DNA of 64,000 nucleotides from Tupaia tana (lineage: Eukaryota > Chordata > Mammalia > Scandentia > Tupaiidae), in the NCBI GenBank assembly GCA_026018925.1, contig JAKSZU010000012.1:49705207-49769206 (forward strand). Direction: 5' to 3'. Under the pieces are notes generated by a model. That model made no database searches. It was not told the origin of the DNA and worked only from the letters and a program-made list of their open reading frames with translations. Positions 50,145-61,850 of this stretch are shown piece by piece. Position numbers and translations under genes: made by a program. Position 1 is the first letter of the stretch; each line of letters starts with the position of its first letter.

Positions 50145-51190
50145 TCTTTTTGTCTGTGGGGTTGAACCATATAATAAAAAAATTACCATCTTAAACATTT
50201 TAAGTGTACAGCCCTATACTATTAACCACACACACATTGTTGTACAACATTATTTTCAGATCTTTTTCATGTTGCAAAACTGAAACTCTATACCCATTTA
50301 AGAACTCCCTTCTTCCATTTCCCTTCTGCCCCTTGGAAACCACCATTATGCTTTCAGGGTTTTTTGTTCATTTGTTTTTGTCTTAGAGGTTTTAGCCTTA
50401 GGCTGCATGAGACAGAAACAGTGAAAGGGAAATCACCCCCCCCCCCCCCAGGAGTAATGGCCCTGCCACAATCCCTTCTCCTTCATACTCCTCCCAGAAT
50501 CTTAGGCACACATGCATATGTGCCCAGTGTGAGTTTCAAGTCACTGGGTCTGGGATTCAACCCATAATTGGCCATGTAAGAGTCCAGCAACGTAACCGCT
50601 ACTCCATCTGTTGTTCCCTAGTTTAAGTTTTTTAGAGTCTGACTACTTTATATGCTGTATAAGTTGAATTATGCAATATGTCTTTCTGTGTGTGGGCAAT
50701 TTCACCTAGTGTAGTTCCTCAGTATTGATCTATGTTATTATGTATGATGAGATTTCTTTTTTTAAGGCTAATATTCCACAGCATATATACACCACATTTT
50801 CTTTATTAGTTCATCTGTTGATGGATATTTAGTTTGTTTCCATCTCTTGGCAATTAGGCTGCAGTGAACATAAGTGTGCAAATCTCTCTTTGGGATCCTG
50901 TTTTTGATTATTTTGAATAAATACCAAGAATGGGATAGCTTTATCATAAAATAATTCTTTTCTTAATTTTTTAGATGCTTTCCTACTGTTGTACATAGCA
51001 ATTACATCTTTTTACATTCCCATCAAAAGTGCACTAGGATTACAATTTTTCCACATCTTACATAACACTTGCTATTTTCTCTTGTTTTCTTTAGTAGTGT
51101 TAATCCTAAAGGCGATATCTTAGTGTGATTTCTCTGACTATTAATGATATGTAGATCTTTTTGTATGCTAGTTGGTAATTTCATGAGTTT
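50145..51190 (-). mobile_element. Ancient LINE-1 3' UTR and ORF2, antisense, split by a SINE
   Basis: 50145-50370 matches the well-known old mammalian L1 3' UTR (the GAAACTCTATACCCATTTAA block). After the SINE the same element continues into antisense ORF2 to about 51190. It sits 0.6-1.6 kb upstream of the OR10W1-like gene. Confidence 0.7.
50376..50618 (-). mobile_element. tRNA-derived SINE, reverse
   Basis: Interrupts an ancient antisense L1. Contains a run of C residues (50437-50449) at the palindrome position. Confidence 0.8.
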
Positions 51191-51447
51191 TTGAGTATTA
51201 CCTGTATATATCTCAAGCTAAATACCTCAAGAGGAATACAGAACAAATATAAATGAATTAATGAATGGATGAATGAAAGAACAGCTTTCTGCTCTCATAT
51301 TTATGATCCCAGCACCGATAAATTCCTTGATGCTTTCTTGTGAATCCTGTGAAAGAATTTAATTTTTATTCTACTTCAACTTAAGCAGTTTTAAGCTCCA
51401 CCCATTTCTTCTGCCTCTTTTCCCCAAAAGTATTTTATAAAGTTTAA

Positions 51448-51552
51448 CTCAACTAGGCTGGGCTGAGGTGTATATCATGCTAGATAAAGTCTCTTTAAAA
51501 TCTAAGTGAGGTATAGCAATTGAATGTTGGAAAAATAATAATAATAAAGAAA
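51448..51552 (+). mobile_element. Very short LINE-1 3' tail
   Basis: About 105 bp matching the last part of the L1 at 34480-34580, ending in an AATAAT tail, flanked by TTTAACTCAA and ATTAACTCAA. It lies about 180 bp before the putative splice acceptor of the OR10W1-like gene. Confidence 0.7.
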
Positions 51553-51725
51553 AATTAACTCAATTCAAAACAGTGAAATATTAAACTGTAGATATTTATA
51601 CAGATTTGTTTAACAAAAGGAGAAAAGAGAGTTAACCCTGATGCATCATGTTTCTAATTCCAACCCTGATTAATTATATTCATGACTCAGTGTGCACACT
51701 TAAGTATCTTCAGTATGTTCCTTCT

Positions 51726-51746
51726 TTGTCTTCTTGTAACTCCCAG
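51726..51746 (+). promoter_or_regulatory. Candidate 3' splice site before the OR10W1-like coding exon
   Basis: A pyrimidine-rich run (TTTGTCTTCTTG) ends in AACTCCCAG 22 bp before the ATG, the arrangement expected for the acceptor of an OR coding exon. No in-frame ATG lies between it and position 51768. Inferred from sequence only. Confidence 0.5.
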
Positions 51747-51767
51747 TAGGGAAGAGCTAACAGCTCA

Positions 51768-52808
51768 ATGAACTGGAGAAATCACTCAGTATTGATGGAA
51801 TTCATGTTCCTGGCTTATCCTGCCTGCTCAGAACTTCGTATTCTGACCTTCATTGGGGTCAGCCTGGTTTATACATTGATCACCACTGGGAACGTACTCA
51901 TTGCGGTTTCCATTAAAACAGAAGTCCGTCTACACGTGCCCATGTACTATTTCCTTGGCAGCCTCTCAGGCATAGAAATATGCTACACTGCAGTGGTAGT
52001 GCCACATATCCTGGCCAACACCTTACTGTCAAATAAGACCATATCCTTCCTGGGGTGTGCCATTCAGATGGTTCTTTTCATTGGACTTGGCAGTGCTGAT
52101 TGCTTACTCTTGGCCATTATGGCCTATGATCGCTATGTTGCCATTTGCCACCCCCTGAAGTACCCTCTCATCATGACTTTGACTCTTTGTTTCCGCTTGG
52201 TTGTGGCATCAGTGATCGTTGGCTTGTTCTTGTCCTTACAACTGGTGGCCTTCATCTTCTCTCTGCCTTTCTGCCCGGCTCGAGGTATTGAGCACTTCTT
52301 TTGTGATGTACCACCAGTGATGCATCTCATTTGTGCCAACAGCCACATCCATGAGCTGTCAGTGCTGGTGGCAGCCACATTAGCCATCGCTGTGCCTTTC
52401 TTCCTCATTGCCACCTCCTATGCATTCATAGTGGCTGCTCTGCTCAAGATCCACTCAGCAGCTGGCCGCAGCCGGGCCTTCTCCACCTGCTCCTCCCACC
52501 TCACTGTGGTGCTGCTGCAGTATGGCTGCTGTGCCTTCATGTACCTGCGCCCCAGCTCCAGCTACAACCCCAAGCAAGATCAGTTTATCTCATTGGTGTA
52601 CACACTGGTAACGCCACTGCTCAATCCACTGATCTACACACTGAGGAACAATGAGATGAAAGGAGCCATAAGGAGAGTCACTTGCAGGAATTACCTACCC
52701 CAGAACAGCTTGTGTAGGGGAGGTTACAACCAAACAGGCAAGAGTTTGGTCCCACTCTGTGATAATCCTTGTGCAACTGAGATATTTCTCTGTTCATGTC
52801 AAAACTAA
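51768..52808 (+). CDS. OR10W1: Odorant receptor, family 10, OR10W1-like, intact, long tail
   Basis: Class A olfactory GPCR of 346 residues in one uninterrupted exon. Landmarks: sequon N5-H-S; GN (41-42) in TM1; [18 protein letters not shown] (57-74), with YY instead of the usual YF; C97; [15 protein letters not shown] (118-132); cysteines 169, 179, 189; SY (217-218); [10 protein letters not shown] (236-245); [12 protein letters not shown] (283-294). The segment from SGIEICYT to LANTL and the FSLPFC and SSYNPKQD motifs match my memory of human OR10W1. Two oddities: the frame starts nine codons before the Met that I recall as the human start, which supplies the N-glycosylation site; and the cytoplasmic tail runs about 30 residues past the PQNS at 311-314 where the human protein ends. 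A candidate splice acceptor lies 22 bp before the ATG. The gene is on the same strand as the OR10Q1-like gene, 33 kb downstream. Ligand unknown. Confidence 0.9.
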   Translation: MNWRNHSVLMEFMFLAYPACSELRILTFIGVSLVYTLITTGNVLIAVSIKTEVRLHVPMYYFLGSLSGIEICYTAVVVPHILANTLLSNKTISFLGCAIQMVLFIGLGSADCLLLAIMAYDRYVAICHPLKYPLIMTLTLCFRLVVASVIVGLFLSLQLVAFIFSLPFCPARGIEHFFCDVPPVMHLICANSHIHELSVLVAATLAIAVPFFLIATSYAFIVAALLKIHSAAGRSRAFSTCSSHLTVVLLQYGCCAFMYLRPSSSYNPKQDQFISLVYTLVTPLLNPLIYTLRNNEMKGAIRRVTCRNYLPQNSLCRGGYNQTGKSLVPLCDNPCATEIFLCSCQN

Positions 52809-52922
52809 CATGTGCTGTTTAGCTTCATATAGCAAAATTTTAAGAAATATTTCCATCATTTTACTCTTTTCTAAGAGAGATATATAAGCAAATTAGTAGA
52901 AAGTAATATAAGATATCAAGTT

Positions 52923-53186
52923 GGGACCAGCAGTTAGCGTAATGGCTATGTCGCTGGACTCCCACGTAGTCAACCGCGGTTCAAGTCCCAGACCTGGTGG
53001 CTTAAACTCACGCAGGGCGCGTGTGTGTGCATGCCCAAGATCCCAGGAGGAGAATGGAGGAGAAGGGATTGCGGCATGGTCATCCCCTCTGGGGGGTGAT
53101 TTCTCGCTTTCTATCTCTCTGTCTCTCTCTGTCTGTCTGGCGAGCGCATGCACCCTATAAAAAAACCTCTCAAAAAAAAAAAAAAG
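52923..53186 (+). mobile_element. Young tRNA-derived SINE just after the OR10W1-like gene
   Basis: Intact A and B boxes (TAGCGTAATGG, GGTTCAAGTCC), A tail, flanked by ATCAAGT/GTCAAGT. Lies 115 bp after the receptor stop codon, probably within its 3' UTR. Confidence 0.9.
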
Positions 53187-53256
53187 TCAAGTATAAGTCA
53201 GTATCAAGGGAACGGCTGCAAACAAGTGACTTAACATTTAATGATTTCTAAACAGA

Positions 53257-53272
53257 AATAAAATGTAATAAA
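53257..53272 (+). promoter_or_regulatory. Candidate poly(A) signals downstream of the OR10W1-like gene
   Basis: Two AATAAA hexamers (53257 and 53267) lie about 450 bp after the stop codon, just beyond a SINE inserted in the presumed 3' UTR. They are plausible polyadenylation signals, but AATAAA is common in this AT-rich DNA. Confidence 0.25.
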
Positions 53273-53441
53273 CCCATCAGAAATGAGACAGAAAAGAGAC
53301 TAGGTGATTTAGTCCACAAAATATAGATTCATGGGTACAGGGATGGACAGAGAAGAACTTGAGATACTGGTACTCACAGGAAATTATCAGGAAGAAGATT
53401 ATATTTTTTTATTAAAGTATTGTTTGTTAAAATGAAAGTGC

Positions 53442-53703
53442 AGGGACCAGCAGTTAGTGTCATGGCTATGTCACTGGACTCCCACGTAGTCGACCACGGT
53501 TCGCGTCCTGGACCCGGTGGCTTAAAACTCACGCCAGGCGCGTGTGCGTGCATGCCCAAGATCCCGAGAGGAGAACAAAGGAGAAAGGACTGCGGCGTGG
53601 CCATCCCCCCTGGGGGGGTGATTTCTTGCTTCCTGTCTCTCTGTCTCTCTCTGTCTGTCTTGCGAGCACACGCGCCATATAGCAAAAACCTCTTAAAAAA
53701 AAA
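53442..53703 (+). mobile_element. Young tRNA-derived SINE
   Basis: CpG-rich, flanked by AAAGTGCA on both sides. Confidence 0.92.
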
Positions 53704-53714
53704 AAAAGTGCATT

Positions 53715-55935
53715 AAGAGCATAATTTCCATAACCACACCTCCCAGGACCCAAACTACTATGGATCCATGCCATTTCATTAATGTAATTGCTAGATCAAA
53801 ACAGCCACCTAAGACCGATCCCTAAATACTTTCACACCCCTGAGAACCCACCAAAATCCCACAATACCTACCTGAGCAGTTAGAGTTATTACTTAAGCTA
53901 GACCAAGCAGTAGGACCATGACCCAGACTCTCAAGTCACAGAGCATTGTGCAGTCCAAAACATAGACAGACCAGCAGCAGGAGGAAAGCAGCTTCAGGGA
54001 ACAGGTAAATAATGCAAAAGCCCCAAAGCCTCACCTGTTTCTCACAGTAGCTCAAAAACACAACACATGTGATCCAAGGTAATCTTCAAACTCTGTCCCT
54101 ACAATCCTGGCTTAATTGGACCTGGCTTACTCCATGGCTGGAGTGCATAGTGCCCCAGACCCAGTAGGATTCTTCCAGACATTGTTGACCATCTCCATTT
54201 CTAAGAAACTATCTCAGGAAGCTCTTTCTGTGCAAGTGACCCTATCCCCTATGGAGGCCTTCCAAATGCTCACAGATACCACTGACAGTGAATACAACAG
54301 AGGAAATCCCCTGGAGAATACATTACTACACACACTCAAAACCTAAACATCCCACCTAATCAATACTAAAGCACACATCCTCACGAAAAGACATTCTACT
54401 AAGGTAGTTATTCAAAAATGTCAGAAATGGCAACAATTCCACTGTATGCAGATATCAACACAGGGCCACAACAAAATATTTAAAAACAAAGAAAGTTGAC
54501 AGCTTCCAAGGAACTCAATGAACCCCTAGTAATAAAGCCCAATGAAAATCAAATTCTTGAAAAGTCTAAAAGGGAATTCAAATGATGTATTATAAACTCA
54601 GTGACAAGTGATTCCAGCAGGTGTGTCATGGTTGAAGCACAGTACTCCCACATGGCCAACTGGCTTGAGATCCAGAGCCAGCTGCTTGAGAATCACTCAG
54701 GCGCATGTGCACGCATGTCCAAAAATCCCAGGAGCAGGAGACTGGAAGGGAGGGAATTTGGTGTGGCCGCCCCCCTTAGAAGTGATTTCTCACTTTCCTT
54801 CTCCCTGTCTCTGTCTTCAGAGAGCCCACTCACCCTATGGGAAAGGAAAAAAAAAACAACTCTGTGACTTGCAAGAAAATACCAATAGACAGTTCAATGA
54901 ACTCAGGAAAACAACACAAGAATGTACAAAATTTAACAAAGATACAGAAATTATAAAAAAGAACCAATAGAAGTTTTCAAAATTAACCAATGAATCACTG
55001 AACAAATACAAAATATATATGAGAGAGAGATTCAGTAATAGACTAAAAGAAGCAGATGAAAGACTCTTAGAACTCAAAGAAATTTTTTTAGATAATCTAG
55101 TCATGAAAAAAATAGAAAACAAATGAAAAGAATAAAGATAGCTCATGAGATTTAAGAACTCCATCACATTACCAAATATTTGCATCATGAGAGTGCCAAA
55201 AAAAGAGACAAAGATCAGAACAGAAAACTTACTTAATAAAATAATAGCTGAAAAATTCTCAAGCATTAGAAGAGATATGGACATTCATATAAAAGAAGCT
55301 CAAAGATCTCCAAATAGATTCCACCTAAAGAGGTACTTAGTTAGGCATATTATAATTAAAACAAACAAACAAAAAAGAATGAAAGAAAAGTAAATTCTTG
55401 CAGCACCAAGAGAAAAGCATCAAGTTATATATAATTGCATTTCTATCAGATTAACAGTGGATTTCTCAACAGAATCTGTGCAGACTCAAAGAGAATGGAA
55501 TGATATATTCAAAATCCTAAAACAGACAGACAAAAATGCAAACAAATGCTCTGCCCAGGAAACCTATTCTTCAGAATAGAAGGAGAAATGAAGTCTTTCC
55601 CATTTAACCAAAAATGAGAAAAGTAATTTGCCATCACTAGACTCAGCCTTCAAGAAATCCTATAAGGAATTATAAATTTGAAAGCATTCAGACTAAAACT
55701 GCCATCAAAAATGGAAACAACAGCAACAACATGATACTGGGAGACTAGGTTAGATACACAAATGAAAAACAGAAAGGAATCAAGACTTACACCACAGATA
55801 ATCACCAAAACACCATCATAGATAATAAAACAAAAAACAGAAAGAAAAATAGACAGCCAGAAACCACCTAGCTAAATGATGGAGTAAGTTCTAATTTACC
55901 TGAAATAACCCTAAATATAAAAAGATTAAATTTCC
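53715..55935 (+). mobile_element. Old LINE-1 5' UTR and ORF1, degenerate
   Basis: 5' UTR-like sequence followed by an ORF1-like region (54880-55680) with broken K/E-rich frames and the very start of the endonuclease region near 55900. Split by a degenerate SINE (54606-54857). Confidence 0.55.
54606..54857 (+). mobile_element. tRNA-derived SINE, degenerate, in an old L1
   Basis: Flanked by CTCAGTGACA / CTCTGTGACT. Diverged body but recognisable CT tract and head. Confidence 0.7.
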
Positions 55936-56027
55936 TAGACCAGCCAGTGGCATGGTGGTAGCTGAATCTCACATGACCAACTGCATGGCTCCAGTCCCAG
56001 AACAGGTGGCTTAAAAAAGACACTGGG

Positions 56028-56064
<37 letters not shown>

Positions 56065-56112
56065 CCAAAGTCCCTAGAGGAGAATGGAGGAGGAGGGACT
56101 GTGGAAAATGTA
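55936..56112 (+). mobile_element. tRNA-derived SINE cut off at the duplication edge
   Basis: Stops abruptly after GAGGGACTGTGG, with no CT tract or tail. A TG repeat (56032-56060) is expanded inside. It ends 53 bp before segment A' begins. Confidence 0.8.
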
Positions 56113-56684
56113 CACATAATTTTTTCAAAGCAGAATATAATGTTACTCCAATGGTGGAACATAAATCATGCATAAGCGTATTTATTAGCTCTGTGTTGTA
56201 GATGAGGAAATTGAGATGCAGATATTTTATGTAAAGTGTCCAAGATTACTTTAGACTAGAGCAATCTGATGACAGTATACTCTTTGCCACTGTGCTGTGC
56301 TGCCTTCACTTTGTCAGGCATCCAAGACATCAAGCTATAAATATTTTCACTTTACTTGAACTGCTTATTCCTGTACTTATTATTTTTTATTTCTGATGTA
56401 ATTTTAATATATTATATATTTATGACATATTATAACTTATGCAACATTTTAATTTTTAGTGCAAATTCTCCCTTTGTTCTTTTTTGAACATCTATTTGTT
56501 CTCACTTGGTCATTCTTCTAAATAAATTTCAAAATCACATTTTGACATCTGTAGGGAGGCATGCACACACCTAAAAATACACAAACATATAAAAATTGCC
56601 TTGGACATTTTTGGCATATTTACATCAAATATGTGCATTATTTTTAAAATGTATAATATTCTTAAATATTGTTTTCTCAATTCA

Positions 56685-56845
56685 CTCATCTATTTTTGTA
56701 CATTTGTACTGATTCCATGTTCTAGCAATTATAAATAATGCTGTAATAAACATGGATGTGTAAGTGTTTTTCTGACTGAGGGTTTTTCTATCCTTTGGGT
56801 AAATACCTAAGAGCAGGATTACTGGGTCATATGAAAGATAATGTC
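56685..56845 (-). mobile_element. Antisense LINE-1 ORF2 fragment in segment A'
   Basis: Duplicate of the fragment at 10100-10270. Confidence 0.6.
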
Positions 56846-57224
56846 TTTGTCTTGACTAATATGCACTATATTTATGATGCAAAAAGCAATATTGCACACT
56901 GTAAAGATATATAGTGATTAAATGTAAATTAAATATATAAATTAATTTAAAATATGTATTGTTTTCTCATCAGAAAAGCTGTTGAAATTGTTTTAGATTT
57001 GTCTTACATATTACATGTCACCCTATTTTGTTTTATATGTTACTCTTTTGAGATTTACATCTATTTATAATTTTACTTACATGGCTTTTGATATTAGAAT
57101 TTTCTAATTATTATTGCTGGTATGGAGAAATGTTTTATGCTTTATGTAAAGTAAAAATACTTTTGTCAAAGCAATTAGAGATAGTGTTTGATTAATTAAT
57201 TTAAAATTCAATTAAAAAAAAGGA

Positions 57225-57504
57225 GGTTTTTTTTCTTTTTTCTTTTTTTAAGAGAGATTTTTGCAATAGGGCTCCTGTGCTCATCAGAGAGACAGAGAAA
57301 GATGGAGAGACAGAAAGTGAAAAATCACTCCCTAGGGTTGATAGCCACACTGCAACCCCTTCTCCTTCATTCTCCTCTCAGGATTTTGGACACACATGCA
57401 CATGCACCCGGCATGAGTTTTAAATCGCCAGGTCTGGAATGCAAATCACAGTTGACTATGTGGAAGTCTCATGACATAACCATTACTCCATCTGCTGGTC
57501 CTAA
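57225..57504 (-). mobile_element. tRNA-derived SINE in A', shared with A
   Basis: Counterpart of 10670-10928. Confidence 0.85.
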
Positions 57505-57514
57505 AAATAAGTTT

Positions 57515-57806
57515 TTTTGTTTTGTTTTGTTTTGTTTTGTTTTGTTTTGTTTTGTTTTGTTTTTGGAGAGGTTTTTGCTATAGGGCTCGTGTGCTCACCA
57601 GACAGACAGAAGAACAGAAAGTGAGAAATCACCCCCCAGGGGGGATGGCCACGCCGCAATCCCTTCTCCTCCATTCTCCTCTTTGGATCTTGGGCACGCA
57701 CGCACACGTGCCCGGCGTGAGTTTTAAGCCATCGGGTCCGGGACACGAACCGCGGTCGACTACATGGGAATCCAGTGACATAGCCATTACGCTAACTGCT
57801 GGTCCC
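57515..57806 (-). mobile_element. Young tRNA-derived SINE private to A'
   Basis: TTTTG repeat as tail, intact CpGs, flanked by CTAAAAATAAGTTTTT (57501 and 57811). The first copy has the empty site at 10929. Confidence 0.92.
57516..57562. repeat. TTTTG microsatellite
   Basis: About nine TTTTG units, the complement of a CAAAA SINE tail. Confidence 0.92.
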
Positions 57807-57849
57807 ACCCTAAAAATAAGTTTTTAAATGTGTATTCCCTAACTTTTTC

Positions 57850-58100
57850 TTTTGGGGGGGGAGAGGTTTTTGCTACAGGGCGCATGCGCTCACCAGACAG
57901 ACAGAGACACAGAAAGCGAGAAATCACCCCCCAGGGGGATGGTCACGCCGCAATCCCTTCTCCTCCATTCTCCTCTCGGGATCTTGGGCACACACGCACA
58001 TGCGCCCGGCGTGAGTTTAAGCCACCGGGTCCGGGACTCGAACCTCGGTCGACTACGTGGGAGTTCAGCGACATGGCCATTGCGCTAACTACTGGTCCCC
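57850..58100 (-). mobile_element. Young tRNA-derived SINE private to A'
   Basis: Flanked by CCCTAACTTTTTC / CCCTAACATTTTA. The first copy has the empty site at about 10958. Confidence 0.9.
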
Positions 58101-58220
58101 CTAACATTTTATTTTAAACACACATTTTTATCCCAACCTTCTAATGTAACACCAAACCTTTTATTGTGTATGTGCTTTGAGCTAAAAGATTATTGCAAAC
58201 TAAGTGTTTCCTCATGAACA

Positions 58221-58396
58221 TGGTGCCATCAAAATCACGCTGGTGGCATGTGCATGTGTGCCCAAAGTCACAGGAGGAAAATGGAGGAGAAGGGATTGTG
58301 GTGTGGCCATTCCTCCAGGGGAGTGATTTCTTGCTTCCTGTCTCTCTAGCCAGCACATGCAACCTATAGCAAAAATCTCTCAAAAAAAAAAAAAGA
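58221..58396 (+). mobile_element. SINE missing its head at the A'/B' junction
   Basis: Homologous to the 3' part of the SINE at 24462-24710. Head lost in the deletion that joins A' to B'. Confidence 0.85.
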
Positions 58397-59153
58397 AAAA
58401 AGGTTTCCTGAACTCAATAATATTTAAACTCAGATTTGAAGAATAGAAATTACATAGGAAAACAGATAGACAGAAAGTTGGGGTGCACATTGTGCACAGA
58501 TGAAATAGTATATTTTATGATTCTGTGAGACTGAAAATTACCATGTCAATATATCATCATATTGGTATTCCAAATTATTAAAAAATGTTGCCTAGTACAG
58601 AGGCAAGATAAACATACTCCTGTATCATCCCAGGAAATCTCTCTAACACTAGAACCTGTTCATAGATCCACACTCATCTCAGTGCCTCCAGGCCATATCT
58701 TCCATTAGACCCTTCATTCTTACTACACCAGCCATCCAGCCCCAAAAGACAAAGATATTATGAGATAACAGAGGATGTTATACTATTACAGAAATATTAT
58801 CCCTGTGATTTTGGAAAATCCAGAGAGTATGGGACAGAACAAAACTTCCATTATCTAATTAGCACTATTTTAAAAAGCAGGTTAATGAATTTGGCATTAA
58901 ACAGGCCTGAGCTAGAATCTTACCCCACTATTAATAGCATTACTGCTGGGCATCATCCCACATTACTCCTGGTTTGCATATGTTTAAATGATGTATTAAA
59001 TAATTTTATGCACATAATAGGATTTGATTAAATTAAATGAGGTAGCATATTTAGAATAAGATATATAAAACCTGTAAAATTGTATGAAATATGCTAATTC
59101 TTTCTTCTTTATTTGGATCTATCAAAGAGATAATGTTAATAATATCTGCCTCA

Positions 59154-59418
59154 GGGGCCAGCAGATGGTACAGCAGTTATGTCACTGGACTCCCACATGG
59201 CTCAATGTGGTTTGAATCCCAGACCCGGTGACTTGAAACTCAGGCCGGATGTGTGTGCATGCATGCCCAAGATCCCAGGAGGAGAGTGGAGGAGAGGATT
59301 TGCACTTAGCCTTCCCCAATAGTGGGTGATTTCTCACTTTTCCTCTCACTGTCTCTAACTCTCTGGCAAGCCCACATGCTCTAAGGCAAAACTTCCTTAA
59401 AAATAATAATAATAATAA
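59154..59418 (+). mobile_element. tRNA-derived SINE in B', shared with B
   Basis: Counterpart of 25461-25761 with the same AATATCTGCCTC flanks and a tail of about five AAT units. Confidence 0.88.
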
Positions 59419-60408
59419 ATATCTGCCTCATACCAGAGGACTAAAAGTAGTACCATATGAGGAGAAAGTTTTACTAAGTCTTAAGTCTTACCCAAATTTG
59501 TATTTTTATTTCCTCAACAGTTTCTTTCACTGAGATTTGTTGTTATAATTCTTAGGGAAAAAAAGGGCTTACAGGTTGATTCAGAGAAAACTCTTTAAGT
59601 GGTGAGCTAAACTAGCTCTAAAACCCTGGAGTCTTTGCTTATAAAGCCATTATTCACTTTTCTAATTCAGTGTGAGAAGGTGCCTGGAGCACTGTAAATC
59701 CAGAAGGAGGTAGAAGATTTTCTCTTCACTCCAGTGTGAGAAGGGAGAGGATTTACTGAAATAGCCTCTTCAGTCAGTCATAAAAGACAGGACTTCGTGA
59801 TGTCTGACTGCTCTGACATAAAGAAGTGAGGACCACAAGCCTGGAGAGACTCCCAGTGGAATCGAGCTTTTATGGAACCTCCCAAACAGAAGCAGTGGAA
59901 GGAGTAAATTGCTTTCACATCTAGGGTCTTGCTTCATAAGTTCTAACTCCCAGAAGAAGGTAACAGTGATTGCTGATCTCCCCTGTTAGCAGATAATTAG
60001 TCCAAACTGAAACCGTCCCTGCACTTGGGATTCTACCAGTAGAAAGTCTGGATTACGTTTGTCGAAGTGATGACCAGTATTAAACCCTTTAGTAAAAGTC
60101 CTAATGTTTAAAATAATTTTCTTAGAAATATAAACTTCCTTAAGCAGGGTCATTTGAGTTTCCTTTATCAGAGAGCTTATTCCCTGCAGACCAGCATAGC
60201 TATACTCAGTTGAAGTCTCAAATTGTTATCACTCTGGGAAACTGAGACCATATTTTGTATCTTATATGTGAAAACAGAAAGCTCTTATAACCTTGGTTTA
60301 GATAAAAGAACAATTTGATGGGGAAGACATTGAAGATATTTAATTTTCTTCTGGTATTTTTTTTTTCTTTTTTTTTTTTTCTTCTGGTATTTTTAAAATA
60401 AGTCTTAG

Positions 60409-60690
60409 GACCAGCAGTTGGCATAATGGCTATGTTGCTGGATTCCCATGTAGTCAATCGCGGTTCGAGTCCTGAACCCAGTGGCTTAAATTGACACCAG
60501 GCACATGTGTGTGCGTGTCCAAGATCCCGAGAGGAAAATGGAGGAGAAAGGATTATGGCTTGGCCATCCCCCCTATGGGGTGATTTCTAGCTTTCTGTCT
60601 GTCTGACTCTTTCTATCTTTCTGGGGAGCGCATATGCCCTATGGCAAAATACTCTCAAAAAGGCAAAACAAAAACAAAACAAAATTAATT
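60409..60690 (+). mobile_element. tRNA-derived SINE private to B'
   Basis: Flanked by AATAAGTCTT / AATTAAGTCTT. Empty site in B near 26705. Confidence 0.85.
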
Positions 60691-61254
60691 AATTAATTAA
60701 TTAAGTCTTTACTATTGTCTTCCAGAATTTGAAGAAAGCTTACATATTTATTTGGTATATCATGAAATTTCATAGGTTTTAATCATATCCATTTTTAGTT
60801 ACTAGCTTGCCATATTAAACCTTGCTAATTAAAAAAAAAAATCTTTATTCTTTTGAAATTTAAGTACAAATACACCAAAAGGTGTCATGGAGGTTGGGGC
60901 AGTTCTAGAAGGTATAAAAAAAATCAGCATATTTAAAACAACAAAATATTTAAATTATTCATTTGATCATGGGGCTCTTGGAAATCCTATTCGTGAGGAA
61001 ACAGACTCAGAAAAGTTACCGAGTTTATGTGAAGTACTGGCAAGTTACTGGGAAAAATAGGGTCAACTCAGTTCTTTTTATGTCATTTAATACTTTCCTC
61101 TGACTATCCAGCAATAAAACCTAGTGACTTTTCAGGACCATAAGGAAAGTGATTGGGAAATAGATATCTATTGCTTTCAATAATGTCACACTGCTTTTAA
61201 TAAGTCATTAGGCTAATAAGTTAATCTTTTTTCTAACCATTAAAACTAATTTGA

Positions 61255-61850
61255 ATGATCCCACTCCTGAGTACATATACAAAGGAATTGATATCATAAT
61301 ATTGAAGCAGTATCTGAACTCTTATGTTTATTGCAGCACTATTCACAATAACCAAGACATGGAAGAATCTAAGTGCCCATCAATGGACTAGTTAGTGAAG
61401 AAGATGTGGTATATTACACAACAGAATACTGTACAGTCTTAAAAAAAGAAGAAAATCCTGTCACTTGCAGTAACATGTGTGAATCTGGAGGACATTATGT
61501 TAAGGGAACCACATATGTATGAGAGACAAATATGTATGATTTGACTTATATATGGAACCTAAACAAGTCAATTTTATAAAAAGTAGAGAACTATTTTTCT
61601 ACTCTCTCTTAAGTAGAAACTGGAAAATGGGGAGGACCGGGGGGGGGAAGAGATATTGATCATAGAAGACAAAATTTCAACTACATTGGAAGAATAAGTT
61701 TTAGTGATCTATGGCACTGTATGGTTACTGTAGTTAAAATAACATTATCATATATTTAAATATTGTTAAAACAACAAATTTAAATGTTCTCACCATAAAG
61801 ATACACTGTTGAGGTGACAAATGTGTTAATTTGCTTAATTTAAACTTTCT
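61255..61850 (+). mobile_element. Old LINE-1 3' end in segment B'
   Basis: Duplicate of 27255-27850, with a shorter A-run and a small tandem duplication (ACATATGTATGAGAGACAAATATGTATG region near 61511). Confidence 0.65.

Larger units (their letters stand above)
56166..58219 (+). repeat. Segmental duplication, segment A' (second copy)
   Basis: Direct copy of 9602-11078. It carries two additional reverse SINEs (57515-57806 and about 57850-58100) with target-site duplications, absent from the first copy. Its left edge follows a SINE truncated at 56112 and a 53-bp linker. Confidence 0.85.

Noticed and set aside
52133-52414. Minus-strand 93-codon frame in the OR10W1-like gene
   Set aside because: Shadow of the receptor reading frame.
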